From Chrysomallon squamiferum (taxonomy: Eukaryota > Mollusca > Gastropoda > Neomphalida > Peltospiridae): 47,500 nucleotides of DNA. The notes beneath the pieces are model-generated. The model saw only the letters and a program-made list of their open reading frames with translations, made no database searches and was not told the origin of the DNA. The position numbers and the translations under genes were made by a program. The stretch spans positions 6,307,811 to 6,355,310 of the forward strand of contig CM022673.1 in NCBI GenBank assembly GCA_012295275.1. Direction: 5' to 3'. Shown one piece after another: positions 25,433-38,460 of this stretch; within the stretch, counting starts at the first letter, position 1; every line of letters begins with the position of its first letter.

Positions 25433-26559
25433 TATCACCAACTTAATTTTATTTTATTTTATCACTAAAACCGTTCAATCCTCGCATTTCTGCTGGTTCT
25501 CAAAAACGATTTAACAAACCAACCTGTTCTGTGTCAGCTTCTTGTTTTTATTATTATTATTATTATTAATAGTATGACAGTAATTATTACGATTATTATT
25601 GTTGTTACTGTTGTTATTATTAGTAGTAGTAGTAGTAGCAGCAGTAGTAGTACTGGTAATAGTAGAAATAATAATAGTGGTATTTAACATTATTATTATT
25701 GTTGTTGTTACTGTTCATTACCGTTGTATCTGTTGTTGCTGCTGCAGCTGCTGTTGTTGTTATTTGATTGTTGATTAGTGGTGATGGTGGTAACACTGAA
25801 GTTCATTGTTTAAATGAAAAGATAGAGATGTTCATTTAATTTCATTAACGTTTTGCATTTATTTAGCCTATTATAATAGAGATTACTGCAAATAAATTAT
25901 TATTACAACTACTTTTTACACAGGTTACATTATAAACATATTTATTTTGTTAAGATAAAAACAAAACTACTACAAGTTGGACTTCACGATCCACACAAAC
26001 ACTAACTTACATGGTTGGCAGTTTTTGGAAATAAGCTGTAAAATCGCACATGAAATCGTTATTTAAATGTGTTAGTAAATTAAAGCCAACAGTAATTATT
26101 ATTATTACTGTTGCTACTACTATTTCTATTTTGTTTTATTTTTTAATTATTCTTATTTTTATTTATTTTTTTTTATTTATTTATTTATTTAAAAGTATTT
26201 CGGATGTGAGTGTTTGTGAGCGAGTTGTTATTATTGTTTTCATATGTATCCCAATAGACTGAAAATTCTAATTTATTAAATTATGTAATTATAACTGTAA
26301 CAACGTACAAAATGTAAGTTTGTGTTATACTAAATTATTTTGTTCAGCGCAACTCCTAGTTGTACACATTTTAATTTTCGATGGTATTTTCCTGTATAAA
26401 ATTGTTTTGCTGTATGAAATTTCCGTTAAAATATGGTAAACAATAGCTAAATAAATAATGAAAGAAGATAATAATAAATATGATTATATTTTTATTCACT
26501 TTCTTTATGAAAAGAAGTAAAACTTTCGATAACAAACCGTCTAAAGAGTTATGGCTTGT
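25433..26559. other. Upstream flank of the TNFR-like gene with trinucleotide repeats
   Basis: ATT, AGT and TGT tracts at about 25548-25790, TTTA-rich stretch 26140-26195, and otherwise AT-rich sequence. No gene recognised before the putative promoter at 26560. Confidence 0.6.
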
Positions 26560-26640
26560 CCATCAATATATGGTCACGTGATCATTTGGAATTCTGGGAG
26601 CAGCCATGTGTAACAAAGGGAAGGTGCGTGGGAGTGCAGA
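26560..26640 (+). promoter_or_regulatory. Putative promoter of the TNFR-like gene with E-box
   Basis: Upstream of the probable first exon is a palindromic E-box inside ggTCACGTGAtc (26572-26583). This matches the M-box/CLEAR type bound by MiT/TFE and USF factors. Eight bases further on is attctggga (26591-26599), which resembles the core of the ZNF143/Staf site. The local sequence is less AT-rich than the flanks. Function is inferred only from motifs and position. Confidence 0.4.
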
Positions 26641-26723
26641 CAACTTTTGTCGGTCATTTTAAAGCAGTGAGGGAAATGTTGATCTTTTTATGGAAATAGA
26701 CTTTTTAGACTTAATTAGAAGTG
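26640..26723 (+). other. Probable noncoding first exon of the TNFR-like gene
   Basis: The stretch ending gaagtG|GTAAGTttc has a strong splice donor (GT at 26724-26725) with no compatible coding frame, and the next coding exon has a good acceptor at 27969-27970. A 5' UTR exon with a 1.25 kb first intron is the simplest reading. The start is approximate because no transcription start is visible. Confidence 0.5.
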
Positions 26724-27973
26724 GTAAGTTTCGGGAATAATGTTTAAACATTAACATAAACTGCCTACCCAAGTGAAAAAGAATAACTGCACAATTTAAA
26801 GGCAGCGTTTTAGTTTTTGCCATGTTGGGTTTTGAGATAATGTTGACGTCTCATTTTAAAATGTTTTATTTTTAATTTACTGTCTTCTAATAATATAAAT
26901 TATGTTATTTGTTGCAGCCATATATCATTATTATTTAAATGCACTTATACGAATAAATGGCTTAATCGAAACATTTGTACATATAAGACAAACATTTGTT
27001 TTATTATCCAAAATTACTGTGTACCCGTGTTGTACTTATTTTCGTTGATAAATTTCTATTTTTGTCGATACTAAACATAGTTTGTATATTTATTGCTACT
27101 AAATAATGATCAAATTTTACATTTTAAGGTGTACATGTTTATATTTTAAAAAATGAGGTACTATAATAAAAGTTGTGTATACTTCTGGGTATTATTACTG
27201 AAACAGAAAATTAAAAAATTAAAACTAAGAATGATAGACATAATCATAATGTCGATGGCACATTATTTCCCCATTGTTATTATTGTGTTATTATAGTTTG
27301 ACGTTTTAAATTTAATTTAATTTATTTATTATTTTATTTTATTTTATTTTTTTTTTTTTTTTTTATTGCTAATACTGAAAACATGGCCTTAGCTTTTGTA
27401 GCTAAAACTAAGAAACAGTTTAAAAATGGTGAAATCTAAATGATGATACCTTAATTTATTCATTAATTTATTATTATTTTCATCTAATCACTTTATATAC
27501 AATGTATTTTGCAAGAATTATCAATATTTTTAATTACAAATGTTCTTTTGAATGATTAATTACTTGAAGTCTTAAGATTTTTCATCTCTTTTTAACTAAT
27601 GCATACGGAATGAGATAAATATAATGAACATTTAAAAATACTGTTTATTGTTATTCATGTTTTACTAATTACAAATTACTAATTCTGCCATATCCATACT
27701 GGAACGATGACACTTAAAATTAAAGACTGATTAGATGTCATAAGTAATGAATAGCAAACATTACAAATATGATGTTATGGAGTATATATTGAGAATATAA
27801 TTTTAAAATACTTCAGAATTATACATTTTATATAAGGTGTCTGTTGATCTCACTACAGATAAAATTTGTAGTACAAAAATGATCAATTAAACATTTTTGA
27901 AAAATAATAGTGTAGTCATTAAATTGTTTTTTTTTTTTTTTTTTCACTGAACAGTATTTTGTACTTTCAGCCG

Positions 27974-27988
27974 ATGGATTCTCCCTGA
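27974..27988 (+). promoter_or_regulatory. Short upstream ORF in the TNFR-like 5' UTR
   Basis: Three bases into the inferred second exon is ATG GAT TCT CCC TGA (Met-Asp-Ser-Pro-stop), 57 bases before the main ATG. Its -3 base is a pyrimidine and its -1 base is G, a weak start context. Short uORFs of this type often lower translation of the main frame; whether this one does is unknown. Confidence 0.4.
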
Positions 27989-28045
27989 ATATCTTTTTTT
28001 CCCAGTTTAGCAGTTAGAACTGATCCCTTCAAGACTAGAGCTGCA

Positions 28046-28496
28046 ATGTTGTTGCCAGTTTTGATTCTGTTTTTCTGTCAGATTCTCAGTGTCTTAGGAC
28101 ACTGCAAAACTGGACATTTCTGGAGCACAGAGCTAAGCAAGTGTAAGGAATGTTCTGTGTGCCCCGCCAACCACATCATCAGAAGACCTTGTGACGTGTA
28201 CAGCGACACGCTATGTACCAAGTTCTTTGAGTTCGAGAACTTTAACTTGGTGAATGACTATGAAAAAGGCTATCACATTTCACCCGACTTCCCAAGAGAC
28301 AAAACCATGGAACCAGTGGGGAAAGTGCACGACATGCCAACAATAACAAAAGATGTTGGACAGTACTGGAAGAATCTCGCCTTTGCCCTCATTGGTGTTC
28401 TGTGTGCCATGATTGTCCTAGCAACCATTATTGTCTTCCTAGTTTGCCGCAAGTACCAAGTGACATCCAGCATAAAAGGGCCAGAAGAATATGATG
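28046..28496 (+). other. TNFR-like exon: signal peptide, CRD, transmembrane helix
   Basis: First coding exon, 150 codons plus one base. The ATG has a purine at -3 (gcaATG) and is the first Met followed by a signal sequence. The whole ectodomain lies in this one exon, with none of the usual introns that split multi-CRD TNFRs. The upstream border is a good acceptor (gtactttcAG at 27969-27970), so the exon likely starts at 27971 with 75 bases of 5' UTR. Confidence 0.88.
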
Positions 28497-30528
28497 GTGA
28501 GAAATATATATTTTTTTTAAATACATTTTGCCTTTTATTATATTTATTATTATTGTTATTATTTTGTCTTATAATATAGTGTGCAATTTCTGAAAAATTA
28601 ATTGGTTGGTGATATGTAACTGATTTAATGCTGGTCTTGGTCAGTTTTAACCAGAATCCTCTTTGTACTTCATAATATGTGTTATTTCTTCCAACAATCA
28701 CGGCCAACTTCATGTGTTTACTTAACTGTGGAAAGATACATATGCATAATTATAACAGTGGTCTTTGCTTATAGCCTGAAGGGCCTGCGGCATGGTCAAA
28801 GTTGCTCTAAGTTGTAAATATTTTGATGTATATGACCTCTAAAAATAGTAATTAAATGTGCTGAGGTGTTATTGAAGAAATATACATTCAGGTATATTTT
28901 GCATTGATAGCATCTATAGCATCTATAATCATATATACATGAAAACATAATGATATGTGATAATGTTTTTATACACATTCAGTGTAAGTGAAAAAAAAGT
29001 TATTGAAAAAAATACTCCACATCATTTTATAATTGATAGAGTACAATTTTTGATACATTTATTTTTTATTGAAGCTCCATTTTTTTTATTTAATATTTTT
29101 TTAAAGAATAAAAAGGAATAATTAGCTTTGAAAATTTTAGTAATTTAAAGTGAAATTATGGGGTTAAAGTAAGCAAATACTGTGACAAGGTCGGTGTTAT
29201 TGTCCAACAAGTGATTTGTTTGTCTTGCATGCAGTGTTCAAATGTTGATTATTTGCTTGGGTCACCAAGACCACACATGTTTGTAAAGTTCACCCAGACC
29301 AAGTCTTCCAATTTCCTGTAGTTGAAGAAACAAAACGAGGTCCTTTCAAGGTATACACAGTTCACAACTGAGGAAGCTCTTTGCCAGTAACTGAATGATT
29401 TCAGTGACTTTTTAATCTGTATAGCAAATAACTGATTTTTAATCTATTATTAATTTTTATTTTGTAAACAAGCTGTCATATGCTTTAGGAAATGATGAAA
29501 TTTATCCATAAATTGTTTTCATTATATAATTTAATTTTACATATTTTTCATTATAAATACTATTTTACTGAAAATATAAAGTAAATATTTCCCATAGCTT
29601 AATTATATATAATTATTTTTCATTTCTGTTTTATAAAAAAAAAAAAAAAAAAAAAAATTAAGAACTCTATATATTTATCTGAAAATATGTGAGTGATATT
29701 TGTTTTTTACCAAATTTGAAAAAAAAGAAGAAAATTCAAATTTTTAAATTTATTATTATTATTGGTGGTGGTGGTTATAGCATTTTATATCATTAGTACA
29801 TCTGAATATTGGTTAATCTGTGACACTGAAATAAATCCCATTCAGATCCTTGCTTTGTTTTCAGAAGGACAACAGGCCAAGTTTAAAATTGACACAAGAG
29901 GTTACCTGTATGCCGTCCTTCACACTTCCACAACAACATTTCTGCCAAACACAATTCACCTTTTTACTTGGGCTGGTTTTTGTTTGCATTTCAAAAAAAA
30001 AAAAAAAAAAAAAAAAAAAGAAAGAAAAAAGAAAAATCATTTAAGAAATAAACTCCTTTGTTAAGAATTATCTTAAATTCAATTCTTGGCTGCTCTGTTG
30101 TTCTGTCTTGGCAATGCAGTTGTTGAGTGTAGACTTAACTGGAAAATAAAGACATAAATGATTGAAATTTAAGAATATAAACTAACAATGAAATTTAAAA
30201 AAAAAAAAAAAAAAAAAAGAAGTAGAAAAGTAAAGGATATGTATAGGTTTGGTTGTTCCATTATTTGAATTGATTATTTTTTTTTTTTTTTTTAAACACA
30301 TTTTAGTATCCAATTCTTTCACAGTGTTAGGAGCTAGTGATCCCCATGTTATTGATTGGCAGTGAAATAAAATAAAATTGATTTTTTGAAAGCTCATGGT
30401 ACCCCAGCAGGAACTGTAAATAATTTACAAAACAGGATTATCCTTTGATTACAAATTAGGCTTCTGGCATTTGGGCAGCAACATTCTTCATTATTTTTCT
30501 AAATACATTCTGGCCTTTTTAACACTAA

Positions 30529-30569
<41 letters not shown>

Positions 30570-32098
30570 TCAATTAAAAGAAAATATATATATTTTTAAA
30601 TCTTGTTCAAAATAAATTGTTCAATCCTATAGTAGGATTGAATATATTGTTATTTAAAATACTTTAAATGTCATAAATGATGTTTGAAAATCTCTCCATT
30701 TAACCAGACTGATAAATAATTTATCTGTGCATTCTGAAACACGAAACCCTTAAGGTCCTCAGACAGGAAATGGTTTATTCTTTTTTACCTCACTCCATTG
30801 TGTCAGAGCCATTTAAATGAGGATTAACCTATTCAGTTGAATAGGGCACATTCAAAACATTGTTGAACAATAGTAATAATAGTCGCTGAGTGAAAAATAA
30901 AAATGATGCAATATTTGTGCCCACTGCATTTTCAAGTTGAGAAAGAAACCGATGTTAGTGACACTTAAACAAAAAATGTCAGCTATTTCTTTGATATAAA
31001 ATCTTTTAACAAAATACTATACATCTTTTTAATTTAATTTTTTTTTCATCACATTTATATCTTTATTGATGTTGGTTTTGCATTTTATAATTTAATTTTT
31101 TTTATTATTATCTTTTTAATTTTTCCATAACAATTTCAAGTTTTTATTTTAGTTTTATGATATCTAAGATGAAAATTTCTGTTTATTAGCCACATGGAAA
31201 TTTTAGTTAATTTCATAAAAATGTAACTGCTCAATCATAATTGTAACTTAAATTATAAATGTGATAAGCAGTTATTGAAAAGACAGCAGAGCAATTGTTT
31301 CAAGTAGAGGCAAGAGACAACCCAGCTGATATAATTATAAGCTTTTATCAGTTACATTTCGATCTAAAATTACTAAAAGTGCTGTGTTAAATGTTAAGAA
31401 CATGGACATACATGGAGTACCCATTTTGTTGCATACTGTTACATTAAATGAAGTTTAAGTGCTGTTAAATTTGAAACTGGGTAAAGATTGTTGAACAGTT
31501 ATAAGACAAACGGGTTCTAAATAACTGACAACTGTTTATTATAAATAGTAAATGTGTAGGCTGATCTTGGTTCTGGTCTTAGTTCCATGAAAATATACAA
31601 AACAAAAAATATTATTTGTATCATTAAAATGATTAAAAACAATACACTTTAAAATTAAAAAAAAAAAAAAAAAGAAACATACTGCCTAAAAATTGTTTCA
31701 GTTTCTGTAAATAGACATGGATATTGTTATTAATAAGTTTACAGGTTTTTAATTTTAAAATAAACAAAACAAAAACAAAGAGTGTTTTCTGTGTATTTTC
31801 AGATGATGCAGACAGTGGCTATGTTGTAATAAGACAGATCCGACTAGCAGCCCCACAGAGGGAGACCACTGTGCCACTGGTTAACTACCCTGACCCGCCT
31901 ATCAGTGGTAACCGGGCTCTGAGGGGACAGAGGGTGCCTTGGTGTTACCGCCCAAAGAGGAGGTTGCTGTCAGATCTGGAGTACACAGATGAAGTGTTTG
32001 AAAGTGAGGATTCCGCTGGTTCAAGAAGCAGTCGCAAGATGCCATTGTCCATTATTCACGAAAGATCTGATAGTGAAGGAGCAACAGAAAATGTTTAA
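28046..32098 (+). CDS. Single-CRD TNF receptor superfamily protein (wengen/grindelwald-like)
   Basis: Type I membrane receptor expected at the plasma membrane, binding TNF-like ligands. Exons 28046-28496 and 31803-32098 join at phase 1 (ATGATG|GTGAG; TTTTCAG|AT) to give 248 residues. Residues 1-18 are a signal peptide. One cysteine-rich domain follows with six Cys at 20, 33, 36, 39, 49 and 57 (spacing 12-2-2-9-7), the TNFR fold pattern. A stalk leads to a transmembrane helix at about 111-133, then a cytoplasmic tail of about 115 residues rich in acidic and Ser residues (SEDSAGSRSSRK). No death domain is visible. Such short single-CRD receptors are known from invertebrates (Drosophila Wengen and Grindelwald); the exact orthology is not established. 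Reading through the donor gives only a hydrophobic run and a stop, so splicing is required. Confidence 0.87.
28497..31802 (+). other. Second intron of the TNFR-like gene (3.3 kb)
   Basis: AT-rich sequence with several long homopolymers: A runs near 29636-29657, 29993-30019, 30188-30208 and 31655-31673, and T runs near 30276-30293 and 30532-30562. The open segment at 29762-30064 ends in a poly-A run read as poly-Lys and is probably a retroposed or slippage-prone fragment, not an exon. No recognisable gene. Confidence 0.7.
31803..32098 (+). other. TNFR-like exon: cytoplasmic tail
   Basis: Terminal coding exon after ctgtgtattttcAG. It begins with a codon completed from the previous exon (Asp), then DADSGYVVIRQ, and ends in ...GATENV with a TAA stop. 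It has a basic stretch (RPKRRL) and an acidic Ser-rich segment (EYTDEVFESEDS). I see no clear TRAF-binding consensus and no death domain. The 3.3 kb intron before it contains no other phase-1/phase-1 open segment with clear coding character, though a small skipped exon cannot be excluded. Confidence 0.85.
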
Positions 32099-34987
32099 GT
32101 TGGTTTTTTGGGTTGTTTTTTTATGATGCTTTGTTTTCATGCAACTTATAGGAAAATTGTGTTTAAAAAATAAAAATGGATATTTTGTTGAGAACTTCTG
32201 TTCTAGGTCATTGTTTAAAATGCAATTTCATATTCACTGATAAAATACTTCCAAAAGTCAGCTTATGAATAAAGTAGGTAATTTGAATGGTTTGTTGAAA
32301 TATGATATTAAAAACAATTCCAATCTCAAATGATAAAAGTATTTTAAACAGTTAACAAATTGAAAACAAAGCAACAGCAACAGAATGGTTTGAAATGACA
32401 TTGGTATTTCATGCTGAGTTGAAAAAGAATGCTGCTAATAAGTATAAAATTTTTTGAAAGAAATTACTTGTATTTGAAAAGAATGGAAGTTTAGACTTTA
32501 GAAAGATGCATCTTTGAAAAAAATCAAGAAAAGTTTAAATCTCTTTTTTAATACATGTCTTCCTAAATACCAACTCTGTATTCCACATTTTCACATCAGT
32601 CTTGACATTTTTTTATTTTTATTTTTTATTTTATTTTTGTATATTTGCCTTGTAATGTACCTCCAGGTGTGTTGGTACCATTTGAACTTTGTGGTTTTAC
32701 AAAAATTCTGTGAATTTAGCTTGATAATAATTTTGTATTTGTCATCATTTTTTATGTACAATTTGTTTGTTTGTTTGGTTTTTTTTTTTTTTTTTTTTTT
32801 TTTTTTGGTACCTCCAGGATTGATGGTATCAGACAAACTTTCATTTTCTGTTTTATAACCACATTCTAGGTTTTGATAATGAATTTATTTTAAATGAAAG
32901 TGCCAGGTGCCTCATGCTTTTCTTTCTCGGTTATTTGAAAAGTTTCTTTTAAAATTTACTAACTTTGATGTTCTTTTTACTTGACAAATTTTGATACAGT
33001 TTTATAAAAACATTTAGGATGGTTGATCCATAATGGTAAAGTGTCCCATCATTTTTTTTTGCTTTTGTTTGGGACAGTGTTTTATATGTTCAGATTTTAA
33101 AATGATCATGTTTTGAAGTTTTTCTCTTTTGATGGTTTTATTGAAACAGAAAACAGTTTCTGTGCATTTCTTTTTAAGTTGTACTGTTTGTGTACAATGC
33201 TGCATGCTGCTTGAAACTATTTACAATTACTTTACATAGTGAAGATTTTACACGACAAGTAATTATTAACTTATTTGGTGAGAATATTTGTTGTAAAATG
33301 AATCAGAACCTTCAAACTGAAACCCTTTTTGGTCCTTTACTCTGACACACAGTCACTAACCCCAACTGTAATCCCAAGTGTAACCCCAAGTGTAACCCCA
33401 CGTGTGTTGTTTCTGTACAATCACAGGACTGAAACATCTCCATGTGAACACTCAACATAGTTGTTGATTCCTCCGATTGTTGTAGGCATTTGACTTTAAT
33501 ATGAATTACATTTTAAAGAATGCAGTCATCTTTACACTGTTTCTACTGGCTGAATCGGGGCCTCACTGCAGCAAGACAGTCTGTCTTTGGTTGTTTTTTC
33601 TCTTTTTCATTTGTTTGTTGTATACTTCATTGATGGCTTCACTCCACTATCCACCAAATCTTCAATGACATCACCTAAGCAAGGCAGTAGAAGACTCAAC
33701 TCCCTTAGAGTTTCTGTAACTAACCAGACAATACAGTACACTTTTTTTTTTCCACACTCATCATTCTGCAATGTGAATTACTACTTTCTGACAACTTTTC
33801 AGTAAATGTACCTTGGGGTTAGTGACCATGTAGGAGTCGGGCCATAAAGAAACAAAGAGGCCAATATTACACACAAAACATTTGAGTATAGTTGTGTACT
33901 GCTGTTCTCGTGTAGCTTTTTTTGTGACTTGCCAGCTTACTTCTATTTCACATGCCCCCTTTATGAAGTCTTCCAGCTTGGCCACATATTTAAAGATATG
34001 TGCTGGCTGATCCCTATCAGATTGGCAGGTTGATTGGTCTTTCTACCCAGCATAAAATCAGTTGGAGTGTGAACTTGAGTGGTTGATCATGGAGCTTAAA
34101 ACTCCTGCCAAATGAGCCAGATTTTCATCTTAAGATATGTCAATGCAATTTTGGTAAAATAAATACATTTAACTAATTTTAATTTTAATTTTAAGATCTG
34201 ATGCGCTAAGCAAAAGTGGGGGTGATTTTAAGTTTTAATAAAAGTTTTCTGTGACTTTATATTTAATCCTTGTGAGCCGCATTACATTTACAATGCATCA
34301 TTTTCATCAGTATGTGTATGTATATTTTTGTATGTTATCTTCACTGTATTTCTGTTAATGTGTTTTGTTGTTTTAACATGTAAAACAAAGAATCTCAATT
34401 GAATGTGTAACAATGTGTTATGGTGTATTTGTGGTCTTCCTGTTGAATTTATATATTTTTTAAAAACTAGAAAAAATTGGGACGAAATATTTAAATTTCG
34501 TATAAGAAGATAGATATTGTCATTATTAACTTTTTGAATAACTTCAACTTGGGTTTTCTCTCTTTTCTACATTTTTAATATTTTTTCATTCAACTGTGAG
34601 TTAGAATACCGATAAAAAAACAAGTTATTTAATTACTTGTTTATACATTGTTCTATTTTTGCTTAGAACAATGTATATTAAGACAGGATGTAGGAATGAC
34701 ATTTCCTTTTATTATTATTATTATTTTCTTTTTTAAACTGCACAGTGAGAGTCTGAACTGTCCAGTGACAAAATGTCAGGAAAAAGAAAATATTGGTCTC
34801 ATGTATCTTCACAAGTTGTTCACTGTTGTGCTTTATTGTTAGCAATAGTTACATACTTCACCGAAACTATATTTAGGCTATATGTTATATATACACTTTA
34901 ATGTCTGAAATAGTTTTTTCTTACAATAAAATGTGCACCAGATCTTTGCTATTAAGAAAGGTCAATGGTGGGAGTTTTGTGTGTGCG

Positions 34988-35020
<33 letters not shown>

Positions 35021-35440
35021 TTAAAATATCATCAGGAAGGGTCAACTCAATCCAAGTTGAAGAAAGAAAATCAAATTCTGTAGTCTGTAATGAAAAGTCA
35101 TTTGTTTGAAAACACTTTCCTAGATGTTAGTTGTGTCATTCTGCATTGTATATATACATTATCTTAAACTATTGTGTTAATTTAATTTTATGTTTGTGTT
35201 CATACTTAAGTCTTTTTTTTTATTTTTATTTTTAATATATATATATATATCTATGTATGTATCACACTATTTTTTACTTTTTTTTTTTTTTTTTTTTTCC
35301 TTCAGGATTAATATTTATCATTCTTCATTCACCGTTTTTGGTTAATTTTATACTGAATTTTTTTTTTTTTTTTTCTTATTATTATTTTTTTTTTTTTCTT
35401 TTCTTATTTTAATGTTTTTAAATAATCACCAAAAAAAGAA

Positions 35441-35471
<31 letters not shown>

Positions 35472-37190
35472 CTATATTTTTTTTTTTATTTCTGTGTCAT
35501 TAAGATGTACAGATTGTGTATTGATCGATGGGTGTTTGTGTGTGCTGCTTAATTTCAAAACTAATAATATATGTCAGATTAAACAAGAATATTGCTGTTT
35601 ATGAGGACAATCAGATAATTGTGAAGTTTGTTGGTGTTTTGTTGTTGTTTATTTGTTTTGTCTTTAAAGGAATGGATGCAATGCCATTTTTAATATTTTC
35701 CATATTTGTCATTGTAGTTAAATTAGATTTGACGGTGTTTTGGGATTAAACAAAAAAGAAATCTATTCTAGAAAATATCTGTTTATTTTGAGTTTTATTT
35801 TTACAGACATTTATTTTAGCTACTTTTTTAAATCTAACATTTTAAATAATTATTCTTTTGCAGCCTTTTATCAACACATTAAGTAGTAAATTAGAAATTT
35901 AAAAAAAAAAAAATCTTAAACTTTTGTTCCAGAAAGCTGTTTGTTTAATTAATTGTAAAGTTAAATTTTTTTTTAAAATTCAGTCTAGAATTATTTAAAT
36001 AGTCATATCTGAGTTGACTAAACATTTATAGATTATGTTTTTAAGTAAAAACAGACAAATAAGTATGTACTAAGAGGGTGCAATGACACAAAGAAAAAAT
36101 AATTAAAAAAAACTAAAATCACTGAATTCATTGTAATTGTGATGAAAAGATTATGTGCACATACTTATTTAATATGTGCACTTGAAGTCATGAAAATAAA
36201 GTTATATTTTTATCAATAGTGCTACGTACATGTTTTAGTCTTGATTTTCAAATTATCATTATGGACCAAAGTAGTTAAAATATTTTTTTTATGGTAAATA
36301 ATTTGTTAATAATCATGATGTTAGCAGTAACAACACATCATTAAACATGTTGATTTTTCGTCCATACGTGTATATGTATATATATATACATGTCTAAAAT
36401 CAAACTAGTCATGTTTTTTCAAATGTCACTGCCTCATTTTTATATTTTATCCATTGATTTTGGTCTGAAAATGCTAGTTTTCTTTTCTCCCCTTTCAGCT
36501 GTAACTGTAGTTGTTGATTTAATAATAGAACTATAAAAAATAGATTTATATACATGTTCAAAAGGCATTAAATTGTTTAGCAGATATTTTTACACAGATA
36601 TTTTAAATTGATATAAATGACTATTTGTAGTGTGCAAATTTTTATTCCGGAGAAGCATGAGAATAGATATTAAATGAAAATAAAAATGTATTTTGATTTG
36701 TAACATTTTAGGAGAGGTTATGGTGCATGTAAAATATTTTTTCTTATGTTGAAATTTTGAAATTTTTGTCGTAATGCTCAACAAGTTCATTTAATTTATG
36801 AATAAGAAGTACTGGTAGTACTTGATTATACTTATTTCATTACCCTTTTTTTTTTTTTTTTCATGCACAGAATTATTGTGCATTTGGTGTTCATTTGCTG
36901 GTTGCATGGCAGATATTTTTATTAAAAATAAGAATGACGTATTACTATCACTTTGTCAGAAAACATGGTTGGGGCATGGTAAAAATGGAAATCTTGTATA
37001 CAGTCAGTGCCAGGTGTAAAAAGACTGTCAATCATTAATAAATATATCACAACTTCATCATCCATACATTATTACCATGGTATTTGCACTGAAAAGTTTA
37101 AACTTCTATACTTGTGAAGTTCATTCTCAATTTACCATGTACTGGTGTTTATGCAATAAACAATTCATAAGCTACAACCTTGTTTTTTTT
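32099..37190 (+). other. 3' UTR/downstream region of the TNFR-like gene
   Basis: T-rich, gene-free sequence after the stop. Candidate poly(A) signals on the plus strand include AATAAA near 32168, 34228, 36197 and 37156, so the transcript end cannot be fixed. The interval has a four-copy 12-bp repeat (33357-33404), a (GT)n tract near 34980-35021, TA tracts near 35236-35251 and 35444-35465, and T homopolymers near 32780-32805, 35279-35298 and 37182-37211. No further coding exon was recognised. Confidence 0.5.
33357..33404 (+). repeat. Four 12-bp tandem units
   Basis: Four units of taaccccaagtg type: taaccccaactg, taatcccaagtg, taaccccaagtg, taaccccacgtg. It lies in the 3' region of the TNFR-like gene. 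It is not the TTAGGG telomere motif. Confidence 0.85.
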
Positions 37191-38406
37191 TTTTTTTTTT
37201 TTTTTTTTTTTCTTGTTGATTTTGTATAATTTAAATAAAATAATAAAATATAAATTTCCATTAGAGGATGTTAATTTTCAGTTGTTTTTTTTTTTTTCCT
37301 TCTTTCAGTAATTCAAAACCCTCACATCCATTTTCATTTCTGTACTGTTATGTTAAATGTTGCATTTTCTTTCTTTAATGTCGCATTTTATTATCTTACT
37401 AACTTTTAAAAGGATTTTTTTATTTTATTAAAAAAACAAACTTTTTTTTTTTAAATTTCTAGATGTCATAATGTCAAGAAAAATGTTAATCTAGACTTTG
37501 GGGAAGTGGGTGTCGAAGACCATTTGTAGTTTTCTCTGTTCTTTCCCTCAGTGTGTTTAGTAAATCAAGCTTTTTACAAAACATTTATGGAATTGCTTGA
37601 AGGGAATAGAGGATATTTAACATGAATGCTGAGGAACACTGACCAAATGAAATTTGGGAATCGGTGGTCTAGAGTAACTTCTATTTACATTTTAAAAATA
37701 AAAGGATAATTTCTGACATATAAATACGCACATGCACTCACACACTCACATATATTTATGCTGGACAAGAAATGTTCAAGTTTGTTGTATTTGTAATGAT
37801 TTATGGTTCTTTGCTCATAACATCATAACAGAGAAAAAAATAAAAATACATATATCTTTTTATTGAAATGTACTTAAATTTCAGTAAGAATCTTAAAAAA
37901 ACACAAAAAAACCCTGATTTAAAACACTATTTTTTTTATTTTTTTATAATGAAACCTATCAATAAATATAAAATTTTGACTAAGAAATATTTTATTTATT
38001 AATGTAAATGGCCATGGCCTGCCTGAGTGAAACCGAAATGTAATCATCTCACATTTCTTTTGGAAATAAGTACAGATTGATAGTTTGGCTGTAAATGAAA
38101 TTTATACTTAAATAAAATTAAAATAATAAAAAAATAGCATCAGAAACCTGTTTTACACATTCACCAAAGAAAATGTAAGTGACATTTCAACAAATGTAGC
38201 TGATTATTCGAAGGAGAATAAAAATAATGGTAATTTTACAGAAGATCAGATCTGATTAATAACAATAAATATAATAATAAAACTAATACTACTACTACTA
38301 CTACTAATAATAATATAAATAATAGTAATACTATTAATAGGAGAATAAAAATGTAATTTCACAAAAGCAGTCACAAAGCCAGATCTGATTAACAACAACA
38401 ACAACA

Positions 38407-38460
<54 letters not shown>

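Noticed and set aside
28273-28713. 146-residue minus-strand frame
   Set aside because: It is antisense to the TNFR-like exon, which has clear family features on the plus strand.
33357-33404. Interstitial telomere repeat
   Set aside because: The unit is 12 bp (TAACCCCAAGTG), not a 6-bp TTAGGG/CCCTAA repeat.
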